Assembly: GCA_043748985.1 (NCBI GenBank)
Contig: JAYVEG010000133.1
Span: 1-34,244, forward strand
Length of the DNA stretch: 34,244 nucleotides
Source of the DNA: JBBROS01 sp043748985
Lineage (GTDB): Bacteria; Pseudomonadota; Alphaproteobacteria; Acetobacterales; Acetobacteraceae
Direction of reading: 5' to 3'
This document shows positions 25,895 to 33,404 of the stretch, in pieces. The first letter of the stretch is position 1, and each line of letters begins with the position of its first letter. The position numbers and the translations under genes were made by a program. The notes under the pieces are model-generated. The model saw nothing but the letters and a program-made list of their open reading frames with translations. It was not told the origin of the DNA and made no database searches.

Positions 25895-26674
25895 TCAAAA
25901 CATGCTGGCGCGCACTACGGAGAGGTCGTCGGCAAGACGCTGCCAGCGCCCTTCGTTGAAACGCGCGGCAGACGAGCATCGCTCGAAAAGCCGCCCGACG
26001 CGCGCGGCCTCGTCCGGCAGTAACGAGCAGAGTTCGCCGACAGCAGGCGGAACCTGTGGTCCGACGGCAAGAACGCCCAGGCCAAATGAGTGCGTGAACG
26101 AAAAGGCCGGGTATTGACGCTTCAACTCGTCCCAAAGCTTCCAAACGCCAAAGCCACGCTCGGTCACCTCGATGTCATGCATGATGACGACACCGCGATT
26201 TGACATCTTCGGCAACCACGAATCGAAGTCATGGCGACAGGCTTCGTAGGTGTGCAGGCCATCTATGTGCAACAGGTCGATCGAACCATCGGCGAACTGT
26301 GGCAAAGCCGCATCGAACGTCATCCGAAGCAACGTTGCGAAAGACCCATAATACGGATCGATATAAGCATGGAGATCGTCGTACACGGCGTTGCTGTAGA
26401 AACCAGCATGTTCGTCCCCGTCCCATGTATCGACGGCATAACATTTACCGGGCAGATTGAAAGACGCAACCGAGTGGCAGAACGCTGCAAACGAGACGCC
26501 GTGATGCGTCCCAAGCTCGACAACGATGTGGGGTGCCGAGGCCGCAACGATCCAATGAGCGAACGCAACATGGCCATGCCACGCGCTCGGCATGAGGGGC
26601 AGCCGCGCCTCAAGCAGCATGGCATCGATGTTGCGATCGAGCATGGATGAAAACATGTTCATTCCACCGGCCAT
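25895..26674 (-). CDS. Class I SAM-dependent methyltransferase
   Basis: This cytosolic enzyme of about 259 residues resembles the Methyltransf_24 group, often linked to glycan or cell-surface genes. Motif I is VVELGTHHGVSFAAF. The acidic motif after beta-2 appears as YAVDTWDGD, and DLLHIDGLHTYEACRHDFDSW with RGVVIMHDIEV is the family's characteristic second half. ATG 26674 is used here; the frame is open to a TTG at 26713, and ATG 26656 has the best purine-rich element (GGTGGA, 6 nt). It sits alone, convergent to the decayed gene at 24587 and downstream of the cyclodeaminase operon. Substrate is unknown. No defect is visible. Confidence 0.82.
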   Translation of the reverse strand: MAGGMNMFSSMLDRNIDAMLLEARLPLMPSAWHGHVAFAHWIVAASAPHIVVELGTHHGVSFAAFCHSVASFNLPGKCYAVDTWDGDEHAGFYSNAVYDDLHAYIDPYYGSFATLLRMTFDAALPQFADGSIDLLHIDGLHTYEACRHDFDSWLPKMSNRGVVIMHDIEVTERGFGVWKLWDELKRQYPAFSFTHSFGLGVLAVGPQVPPAVGELCSLLPDEAARVGRLFERCSSAARFNEGRWQRLADDLSVVRASMF

Positions 26675-26800
26675 CAGATCCACGCGCTTTGCTCCGGCCA
26701 GATTGCGGCCCAATACTGTAACTACTTAAGGCAGATCAGGCGTCGCAGATCAATCCTACTGACGACTTGTGTGCCCGACATCGGCACGACCAAAGTTCTT

Positions 26801-26818
26801 GAAGGCTGACCGGCCTTC
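26801..26818 (-). terminator. Hairpin downstream of the cyclodeaminase gene
   Basis: A 6-bp stem GAAGGC/GCCTTC with a 6-nt loop lies 17 bases past the cyclodeaminase stop on the minus strand. No T-run follows, so this is a weak terminator candidate separating it from the methyltransferase gene. Confidence 0.3.
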
Positions 26819-26834
26819 TTGGTATGACACGCCG

Positions 26835-27806
26835 TCAGCGTGGCAGGACAGCGCCACTGCCACGCAGCTGAGCAGCCCTGAACACCAGGGCCGCGACTGC
26901 CAGGTCCGCAAGTCCGAAGCCGCGGAACACGAACAGGGTGCGGTCCTCAGGCCCCCTGCGCCCGGGCTTGCTCCCGCTCACCAGGTCGGCAAGATCGGCA
27001 TCGAAGCTGCCTAGCGGCCCCAGCCCCGGCCCGATTGGCGGGCTTTCGGCCTGCTGCGCGTGATCGTCCACGGCCAACACATCCAGCGCCCGCAGGCCGC
27101 CTGGCAACCACGACCGGCCGACATCGACGCTGCTGACAAAGCCGCCGGACCGGATATCGGCAGGGTCGAGGAATGGCTGGAAGCCGGGCTCGGCCGGCAC
27201 CGTCGTCACGACGATGTCGCTCTCCCGCACTACAACGGCGGGGTCGTCGTGCACGGTTCCGCGCAGCGCGGTCGCCCCCTCCACCAGCGCCTCCGCCGAG
27301 CGTCGCGTGCGGCTGAAGGCATGCAGGTCAACCAGGCCCGGCATCAGGGCGCGAAATGCCGCCAGATGGGAGCGCGCCTGCAGGCCACAGCCAATGAACC
27401 CGATCGATCGGCTGTCGGGCCGGGCCATCGTCTCGGCGGCGGCAGCGGACATTGCCGCAGTGCGCAGTGCGGTGACCACGTTACCGTCCATGATGACGCG
27501 GAGCTGCCCGGTCGCGTAGTCGTTCAGTGCGATGATAGAGTGGATCGCCGGCAGGCCAGACCCCGCCGCCACGTTGACCATGCCCAGCCATTTATTGGCT
27601 GCAAGACCGTGGGTCGGCCAGGCCGCGCACATGGATTGGAAGGCGTGTCCTGGGCCGACGGTCAGCGTCAGCTTCGGCCGCGTCGTCGCCAGCTGAGCAT
27701 GATGGGCCTGGAATGCCTCGACGACGGCACCGCGCATCAGGCCGGGGTCCAGCGCCAGGCCCTTGACGTCCGCGGCACTCAGATAAAGGAAGCTGTCGGC
27801 GGACAC
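26835..27806 (-). CDS. Ornithine cyclodeaminase / mu-crystallin family protein
   Basis: This 323-residue NAD-dependent protein belongs to the family of ornithine cyclodeaminase, alanine dehydrogenase (archaeal type) and ketimine reductases. The GTG start at 27806 lies one base after the stop of the preceding monooxygenase gene; the frame is open further upstream but only over that gene. It shows KLTLTVGPG, NKWLGMVNVAAGSGLPAIHS, the LRTAAMSAAAA segment and the Rossmann motif IGFIGCGLQARSHL. DIVVTTVPA and SVDVGRSW follow, as in the family. Third gene of a minus-strand operon with two flavin monooxygenases. It may reduce an imine or deaminate an amino-acid product; the substrate cannot be deduced. 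Confidence 0.88.
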   Translation of the reverse strand: MSADSFLYLSAADVKGLALDPGLMRGAVVEAFQAHHAQLATTRPKLTLTVGPGHAFQSMCAAWPTHGLAANKWLGMVNVAAGSGLPAIHSIIALNDYATGQLRVIMDGNVVTALRTAAMSAAAAETMARPDSRSIGFIGCGLQARSHLAAFRALMPGLVDLHAFSRTRRSAEALVEGATALRGTVHDDPAVVVRESDIVVTTVPAEPGFQPFLDPADIRSGGFVSSVDVGRSWLPGGLRALDVLAVDDHAQQAESPPIGPGLGPLGSFDADLADLVSGSKPGRRGPEDRTLFVFRGFGLADLAVAALVFRAAQLRGSGAVLPR

Positions 27807-27807
27807 C

Positions 27808-29166
27808 TCAGGCCGCGGCCCACACCCGCTGTACGGCAGGTGCCAGCCCAAGATTTTCGCGCAACGTGGCCCCCTCGTACTCCGCACGGAACAGGCCGCG
27901 CCGCTGCAATTCGGGCACAACCAGCCGCACGAAGCTCTCCGCACCCGCGGGCAGCAATGGCGGCTGCACGATGAACCCGTCCGCCGCTGCCGTGGAGAAC
28001 CATTCCTCCATGATGTCGGCGACGTGCCCCGGCGTGCCCACGACCCCCAGGTGCCAGAACCCACGCGACACCGCGTCGAACACCTGGCGGATCGTCAACC
28101 TTTCCCGCCGTGCCCGCTCCATCAACGCCAGCGTCAGCTCCGGCTCCCGCCCGGCCGTCTCGTGCCCGCGCGCCATTCCCAAATCCGGCATCGGCGCATC
28201 CAGGTCATGTCCCCGCAGGTCCGGAAAGTGATTGATGGCCAGCATCCCATGCCCGACCTCGGGATGCAGCCGGTCCTGCAGGCTGGCGAACAGATCCTCC
28301 GCCTCCGCCTGCGTCCGCCCGATCACCGGCATGATCCCCGGCATCATGCGCAGGCTGTCGGCCCCGCGGCCATAACGCGGCAGCCGCCCCTTCACGGAGG
28401 CATAATACGCGCGCGCTCCCTCGATCGTCGGTTGGCCTCCATACACCATGTCGGCGACCTCGGCCGCCAGGTTCTGCGCGTTGTCCGACGTGCCGGCGGT
28501 AATGATCGGTAACGCCCCCTGCGGAGGCCGGTCCACGTCGCAGGGACCGCGCACCTTGAAGTGCGTCCCCAGATGGTTCAGCCGGTGCATCTTCGCGGGG
28601 TCCATATACACCCCGCTGGCCTGGTCGCGCGGGAACGCCCCGGGCTCCCACCCGTCGAACAGGCCCTGTACCACGGCCAGGAATTCTCGGGCGCGTTCAT
28701 GCCGCGTCATGGAATCGGACGCGCCGCCCTGGCTGTAGTTGCGCGCCTCGTCGGGGCTGGTGCTGGTAACCAGGTTCCACCCGGCCCGCCCCTCGCTAAG
28801 GTGGTCGATCGACGCCAGGCGCCGCGCCAGCGCAAACGGATGGTTGAAACTCGTGGACGCGGTCGGAACCAGCCCGATCTGCTGTGTCACCGCGGCCAGC
28901 GCCGCCACCAGCGTCAGCGGTTCCAGCTTTACATGCCCCTGCTCCCGATGCCGGGCCACCCGCGGCTCATCGAGGTTGCGCACGGCAGCCACATCGGCCA
29001 GGAAGATGAAATCCAGCTTGCCAGCCTCGGCAATCTGCGCGCAGCGGGCCACATGCCGGAAATCCATGTCGCCGTCCGCAGGCACGGATGGGTGCCGCCA
29101 CGCCGCATAATGATAGCCGACGCTGCCCAACGACAGCCCCAGCCGCATCCGGCGTGCCCCGCTCAT
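27808..29166 (-). CDS. NtaA/SnaA/DszA-type FMN-dependent monooxygenase (second of tandem pair)
   Basis: This bacterial luciferase-like TIM-barrel enzyme of 452 residues uses reduced FMN and O2 to oxidise a carbon-nitrogen or carbon-sulfur compound. ATG 29166 overlaps the previous stop (ATGA). Family features in order are LGLSLGSVGYHYAAWRHP, AQIAEAGKLDFIFLADV, LEPLTLVAALAAVT with IGLVPTASTSFNHPF, the conserved GRAGWNLVTS followed by NYSQGG, PIITAGTS, MPGIMPVIGRT and the C-terminal MEEWFSTAAADGFIV. All blocks are present. It needs a separate flavin reductase, and none is encoded in the window. Strong similarity to the neighbour upstream indicates tandem duplication or a two-step use of paralogues. 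Confidence 0.92.
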   Translation of the reverse strand: MSGARRMRLGLSLGSVGYHYAAWRHPSVPADGDMDFRHVARCAQIAEAGKLDFIFLADVAAVRNLDEPRVARHREQGHVKLEPLTLVAALAAVTQQIGLVPTASTSFNHPFALARRLASIDHLSEGRAGWNLVTSTSPDEARNYSQGGASDSMTRHERAREFLAVVQGLFDGWEPGAFPRDQASGVYMDPAKMHRLNHLGTHFKVRGPCDVDRPPQGALPIITAGTSDNAQNLAAEVADMVYGGQPTIEGARAYYASVKGRLPRYGRGADSLRMMPGIMPVIGRTQAEAEDLFASLQDRLHPEVGHGMLAINHFPDLRGHDLDAPMPDLGMARGHETAGREPELTLALMERARRERLTIRQVFDAVSRGFWHLGVVGTPGHVADIMEEWFSTAAADGFIVQPPLLPAGAESFVRLVVPELQRRGLFRAEYEGATLRENLGLAPAVQRVWAAA

Positions 29167-30500
29167 GCCAGCACACGCGGCCGCACCCGGTCCTGCAGGG
29201 TGGAGCCGTCGTATTCCGTGCGGAACAGCTCCCGCCGCTGCAGCTCCGGCACCACCATGTCCACGAAGTCGTCGCCGCAGCCGGGCAGATAGGGTGTCTG
29301 GATGTTGAACCCGTCCGCCGCACCGGTCGTGAACCATTCCTCCATCGCGTCGGCGATCGTCTGCGGCGTCCCCACGCAACCGAACTGCCAGAACCCGGCC
29401 GCCACGATCTCGTAAAGCTGCCGGATCGTGGGCTTTTCGAGCCTCACTCGCTCCAACAGGCCCGCTGACAGGGCTGCATAGCGGCCCGCCTTCACCTCCA
29501 CCTCCGGCACAGGCCCATCCAGGTCATAGCCGCGCAGGTCGGGAAAGTTCCACAGGGCCAGCATCCCCAGGCCCACGGCAGGGTCGATCGCAGCCTGCAG
29601 CCGCGCGAACTTGTCCTCCGCCTCCGCCATCGTGCGGCCGATGAACGGCATTATGCCCGGCAGCACCTTCAGCGCATCCGGAGGCCGCCCATGCCGCGGC
29701 ATCCGGTCCTTCACGTCGGCGTAATACGCCCGCGCCACATCGATGCGGGGCGCGGCGGCATATACCATGTCCGCAATCTCCGCCGTGAACTCGTTCGCCT
29801 CCTCGGAATACCCGGCTGTAACGATCGGCATCCGGCGTTGCGGCGGTGCGGCCACGTCCAACGGGCCGCGAACCTTGAAGAACGCGCCCTCGTGCTCGAT
29901 CCGGTGCATGCCGGCGCGGTCGAACATCACCCCGCTTTCCTTGTCGCGCACGAAGGCGTCCTCGTCCCAGCTCGCCAGCAGCCCGCGCAGCACCTGGACG
30001 AACTCCCGGGCACGGGCATGGCGCTCCGCGGACGGCGCCATCGCGTCGAACCCGTAATTCTGCGCCTCCTCCGCCGAGAACCCGGTTACCAGGTTCCATC
30101 CGGCTCGCCCGCCGCTGATATGGTCCAGCGACGCCAGCGCGCGGGCCAATGCATAAGGCTCGATGTAAGTGGTCGACACGGTCGCAACCAGGCCGATGTC
30201 GCTGGTCGCGGTTGCCAGCGCCGCCAGCAGGCTCAGCGGCTCAATCTTAACATGCTCATGCTCGCGCTCCCGCGGGATCGCCGGGTTGCCGTGGTTCCGC
30301 ACCGCCGCAGTGTCGGCCAGGAATACGAAATCCAGCTTGCCGCGCTCCGCGATCTGCGCGCAGTGGATCGCATGGCGGAGGCTCATCGCACCATCGGCAG
30401 GCACGCCGGGCACAAGCCAACAGGCAGGATGGTAGCCGATGGCATGGATGGGCATGCCGAGGACCATGTGATCGCGCCCAGGCGTCCGGCTGTATCTCAT
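29163..30500 (-). CDS. NtaA/SnaA/DszA-type FMN-dependent monooxygenase (first of tandem pair)
   Basis: This paralogue of the following gene has 445 residues. It shows IHAIGYHPACWLVPGVPADG, AQIAERGKLDFVFLADT, IEPLSLLAALATATSDIGLV, GRAGWNLVTGFSAEEAQNYG, PIVTAGYSEEAN, LPGIMPFIGRT and MEEWFTTGAADGF, the full family series. Nitrilotriacetate, pristinamycin and dibenzothiophene-sulfone monooxygenases belong here, so the true substrate is open. Starts at 30500, 30467 and 30455 are all possible; none has a clear ribosome site and 30500 is chosen only because it keeps the longest ATG form. It heads the minus operon, divergent from the PotD-type importer, which probably brings in its substrate. Confidence 0.9.
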   Translation of the reverse strand: MRYSRTPGRDHMVLGMPIHAIGYHPACWLVPGVPADGAMSLRHAIHCAQIAERGKLDFVFLADTAAVRNHGNPAIPREREHEHVKIEPLSLLAALATATSDIGLVATVSTTYIEPYALARALASLDHISGGRAGWNLVTGFSAEEAQNYGFDAMAPSAERHARAREFVQVLRGLLASWDEDAFVRDKESGVMFDRAGMHRIEHEGAFFKVRGPLDVAAPPQRRMPIVTAGYSEEANEFTAEIADMVYAAAPRIDVARAYYADVKDRMPRHGRPPDALKVLPGIMPFIGRTMAEAEDKFARLQAAIDPAVGLGMLALWNFPDLRGYDLDGPVPEVEVKAGRYAALSAGLLERVRLEKPTIRQLYEIVAAGFWQFGCVGTPQTIADAMEEWFTTGAADGFNIQTPYLPGCGDDFVDMVVPELQRRELFRTEYDGSTLQDRVRPRVLA

Positions 30501-30518
30501 GACGACAGCAAATATCGT

Positions 30519-30534
30519 ATTGCACCACATTGCA
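30519..30534. promoter_or_regulatory. Direct repeat ATTGCA-N4-ATTGCA in the divergent promoter region
   Basis: Two ATTGCA hexamers with a 10-bp period lie within the 136-base gap between the monooxygenase operon and the importer operon, 19 bases before the former's start. They are placed to act on both. The repeat also contains the best -35-like element on minus (TTGCAA). Function is inferred from position only. Confidence 0.35.
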
Positions 30535-30564
30535 AGCGGCTGGTAGGGGTGTTTGGCAACGTTC

Positions 30565-30576
30565 TTGCTTAAGCGA
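30565..30576. promoter_or_regulatory. Near-perfect palindrome TTGCTTAAGCGA in the divergent promoter region
   Basis: The core GCTTAAGC is a perfect 8-bp palindrome, and 5 of 6 pairs match over 12 bp. It lies between the two divergent operons, 61 bases before the PotD-like start. It is a possible operator; short palindromes of this size also occur by chance. Confidence 0.25.
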
Positions 30577-30636
30577 AACCAGGCCGGCCGCCTTCACGAT
30601 CATATCAGAAACGATCACGCCCGCAGGAGCCACGCC

Positions 30637-31689
30637 ATGGTGCACCCTCTTGGTCCCCGCCTATCCCGTCGCGGCGTCCTCGGCGCAGGCGTCGCCGCCG
30701 CTGCGTTGTCCATGCCATCCATCGCCCGGGCCGCCGTCGACCACATCGTCGTCGCCTCCCCTGGCGGCGCCATGGATGACGCGTTCGAGGCCGCATACTA
30801 CGCCCCCTTCAAGGCCAAGACCGGCATCAGCATCGTCAAGACGCCCAACCAATACGCCAAGCTGAAGGCCATGGTCGATGCAAAAGCCGTCGAGTGGGAC
30901 GTGATGGACCTGGCCGCCGGCCAGGCCGCCCTCTTCGCCAAGCAGGACCTCCTCGAGCCGCTAGACCTCTCCGCAATCGACCCCGCCGGCCTCCTCCCCG
31001 GCACCCTCAACACCCACTACACCCTCGTCGACATCGTCGCCGCAGTCATCTGCTGGAACACGAAGCGCGTCACCGCCGCCGCCGTCCCGAAAACCTGGGC
31101 CGAAATGTGGGACCTGAAGCGCTTCCCCGGCGACCGCATGCTGTGGAAGAAGGCATCGGAAACCCTGGAAGTCGCCCTGCTCGCCGACGGCGTGGCGCCC
31201 GAAAAGCTCTATCCCCTGGACGTCCCCCGCGCCCTGAAAAGCCTCGACAAGATCAAGGGACAGGTCAGCTGGTGGGAAAGCGGCGCCCAATCCGCACAGT
31301 TGCTGATCGAAGGCGAGGCATCGGCCGGCCTCGCCTGGAACGGCCGCCTGGATGGCCCGAAAACGACCGGCGCGCCGATCGACTTCCACTTCAACCAGTC
31401 CCTTTTCCTGGCCGATGCGGTGGTCATCCCCAAAGGGGCCAAGAACAAGAAGGAGTCGATGGCCTTCATCTCCTTCGTGCTCGAGCCCGACAACCAGGCC
31501 AATTTCGCCAAGCGCATCCCCTACGGCCCCGTCCGCACCGCCGCGATGGATCGGCTGGAACCCGCTCGGCGCGCCGTCCTGCCGACATCCCCCGAGAACT
31601 TCAGCAAGGGCGTCCTGATGAACTCCGCCTGGTGGGCGGATAACGGGCCCGACGCGGTGGAGAAGTTCAACACCTGGATGTTGGGCTGA
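30637..31689 (+). CDS. PotD/spermidine-putrescine-type ABC substrate-binding protein
   Basis: This periplasmic receptor of 350 residues starts at ATG 30637 with AGGAG at 30625-30629 (7 nt spacing); the longer open frame upstream lacks this. The leader contains SRRGVLGAGVAAAALS, Tat-like (twin Arg, hydrophobic core, ending ARA). The mature part has FKAKTGISIVKTPN, DVMDLAAGQAALFAK, the PKTWAEMWDLKRFPG motif and SWWESGAQSAQLLIEGEA, all usual in PotD/iron-type SBP_bac_8 proteins of the polyamine class. Ligand is not determinable: these receptors bind polyamines but also opines, taurine-like or aromatic amines. First gene of a four-gene importer operon. Complete. Confidence 0.9.
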   Translation: MVHPLGPRLSRRGVLGAGVAAAALSMPSIARAAVDHIVVASPGGAMDDAFEAAYYAPFKAKTGISIVKTPNQYAKLKAMVDAKAVEWDVMDLAAGQAALFAKQDLLEPLDLSAIDPAGLLPGTLNTHYTLVDIVAAVICWNTKRVTAAAVPKTWAEMWDLKRFPGDRMLWKKASETLEVALLADGVAPEKLYPLDVPRALKSLDKIKGQVSWWESGAQSAQLLIEGEASAGLAWNGRLDGPKTTGAPIDFHFNQSLFLADAVVIPKGAKNKKESMAFISFVLEPDNQANFAKRIPYGPVRTAAMDRLEPARRAVLPTSPENFSKGVLMNSAWWADNGPDAVEKFNTWMLG

Positions 31690-31692
31690 CCC

Positions 31693-32583
31693 TTGCCGGA
31701 AGGCGTCATCGCGGCAGCCCCGGCCCACGCCCTCGCCCGCCAACACGGCCGGGCATGGTCGTTGCGCCCGGCCTCCTATCGCCTGGCCGCAGCGCCCGCC
31801 CTGTTCCTGCTGGCCCTGTTCGTCGTCCCCCTGCTGCGGGTCGTCGTCCAGGGCTTCCAGCACGCGCCCTCCGCACCGGACAACTTCACCCGCATCGCCA
31901 CCACCGGCCCCTACATGGCGGTCCTGCTCGGCACCGTGCAGACCGCCCTCGTCGTCACACTCGTCTGCCTGCTGCTTGGCTACCCACTCGCCTATGCCGG
32001 CGCCAGGCTCCAGGGCCGCTGGTACACCCTTTTCACCGGCGTGATCCTCGTGCCCCTGTTCACCAGCGTCGTGGTCCGATCCTACGCCTGGATGGTGCTG
32101 TTCCAGCGCAACGGACCCTTCAACCAGGCCCTCGTCTGGCTCGACTGGCCCGGCGCACCCATCCGCCTGCTGCAAACGCCCTTCGCAGTCGCCGTCGGCA
32201 TGGTCCACATCCTGCTGCCCTTCATGGTCCTGCCCATCCTCGGCGCCATGCGTGCCATCGACGGCACCCTGCTCCAGGCCGGTGAGCTGCTCGGCGCGCC
32301 ACCCTTGCGGGTCTTCACCCGCGTCTACCTGCCGCTCACCCTTCCGGGCGCCAGCGCCGGCGTCATCCTCGTCTTCATCAGCGCCCTCGGCTTCTTCATC
32401 ACCCCGGCCCTGCTCGGCGGCGGCCGCAGCACGACGATCGCCGTCCTGATCGAGCAGCAGGCCGTCGACCTCCTTAACTGGCCCATGGCCTCAGCCCTCG
32501 CCACCGTCCTGCTCGTGCTCTCGGTCCTTATCTACCTTGGCTACAACCGCCTGACCCGGCGCTTCAACGAGGTGCGCGCATGA
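31693..32583 (+). CDS. PotB-type ABC permease
   Basis: This inner-membrane subunit of 296 residues has six hydrophobic segments (first LAAAPALFLLALFVVPLL at about 32-50). The binding-protein-dependent loop near 190-210 is MRAIDGTLLQAGELLGAPPL, with EAA-type Ala/Gly spacing that docks on the ATPase. TTG 31693, four bases after the receptor's stop, is the only start in frame near the gene boundary; its ribosome site is weak, suggesting coupling. The stop overlaps the next permease's start (ATGA at 32580-32583). Confidence 0.9.
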   Translation: MPEGVIAAAPAHALARQHGRAWSLRPASYRLAAAPALFLLALFVVPLLRVVVQGFQHAPSAPDNFTRIATTGPYMAVLLGTVQTALVVTLVCLLLGYPLAYAGARLQGRWYTLFTGVILVPLFTSVVVRSYAWMVLFQRNGPFNQALVWLDWPGAPIRLLQTPFAVAVGMVHILLPFMVLPILGAMRAIDGTLLQAGELLGAPPLRVFTRVYLPLTLPGASAGVILVFISALGFFITPALLGGGRSTTIAVLIEQQAVDLLNWPMASALATVLLVLSVLIYLGYNRLTRRFNEVRA

Positions 32584-33404
32584 CCGCCGTGGCGCTGCGC
32601 CCGCTGCCCCTGCCCACGCGTCTACTGCTGGGCAGCTTCTCGGGCCTCATCGTGGCGTTCCTGTTCCTGCCCATGCTGATCGTGGTCGTGCTGTCGTTCA
32701 GCCCGCTGTCATACCTCTCCTTCCCGCCCCCCGGCGTCTCGTTGCGCTGGTATCAGGGCCTGCCCGCCAGCTCCGAATGGCTGCATGCCCTCTGGTCCAG
32801 CATCAAGGTCGCCGTACCCGTCACCGCCCTTTCGGTCGCACTCGGCGTCGCCGCCGCCCAGGTCGCAGTGCGCGGCCGAGTGCGCTGGCGCGCCGCCTTC
32901 GCCGCCCTCGTCGCAGCGCCCATGATGGTGCCGCACATCGTGCTGGCCATCGGCATGTATCCCACCATGGTCGACGCCGGCCTGTCCGGAACCTTCGCCG
33001 CCATCGTGCTCGCCCATACCGTTATTGCCATGCCCTTCGTCTTCATCACCGTCCGCGCCTCGTTGCAAGGTTACAGCCCGGCCCTCGAACAGGCCGCCAT
33101 GACCATGGGTGCCACTGGCTGGGTCGCCTTCCGCCGGGTCACCCTTCCCATGGTCGCACCCGGTATCGTCACCGGCGCCGTCTTCGCCTTCACTGCCTCG
33201 TTCGACGAGCTGATGCTGTCCCTCTTCCTCACCACCCCCGAGACCAACACTCTCCCCCGCGTCATCTGGGCTCACCTCGCCTTCCAGCTCTCCCCCGACA
33301 TCGCCGCCGTCGCCACGCTCGTGCTGGTGGTGTCCTGCATCCTGGTCGCCATACCCCTCGTGCTGCGCAAACGCGGCGCCGCCATCCCAGGCCTCGCCGA
33401 ATGA
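32580..33404 (+). CDS. PotC-type ABC permease
   Basis: This is the second membrane subunit, 274 residues, with about six helices (first FSGLIVAFLFLPMLIVVVLS). The coupling loop ALEQAAMTMGATGWVAFRRV with TLPMVAPGI downstream is the standard EAA loop of the PotC group. ATG 32580 overlaps the preceding stop, and its own stop overlaps the ATPase start (ATGA at 33401-33404), so three genes are translationally chained. Complete. Confidence 0.92.
   Translation: MTAVALRPLPLPTRLLLGSFSGLIVAFLFLPMLIVVVLSFSPLSYLSFPPPGVSLRWYQGLPASSEWLHALWSSIKVAVPVTALSVALGVAAAQVAVRGRVRWRAAFAALVAAPMMVPHIVLAIGMYPTMVDAGLSGTFAAIVLAHTVIAMPFVFITVRASLQGYSPALEQAAMTMGATGWVAFRRVTLPMVAPGIVTGAVFAFTASFDELMLSLFLTTPETNTLPRVIWAHLAFQLSPDIAAVATLVLVVSCILVAIPLVLRKRGAAIPGLAE

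Noticed and set aside
30961..32208. A 415-codon minus frame over the PotD/PotB genes
   Set aside because: Shadow frame; Gly/Asp/Glu/His-rich and without domains, whereas the plus strand has leader, membrane segments and coupled starts.
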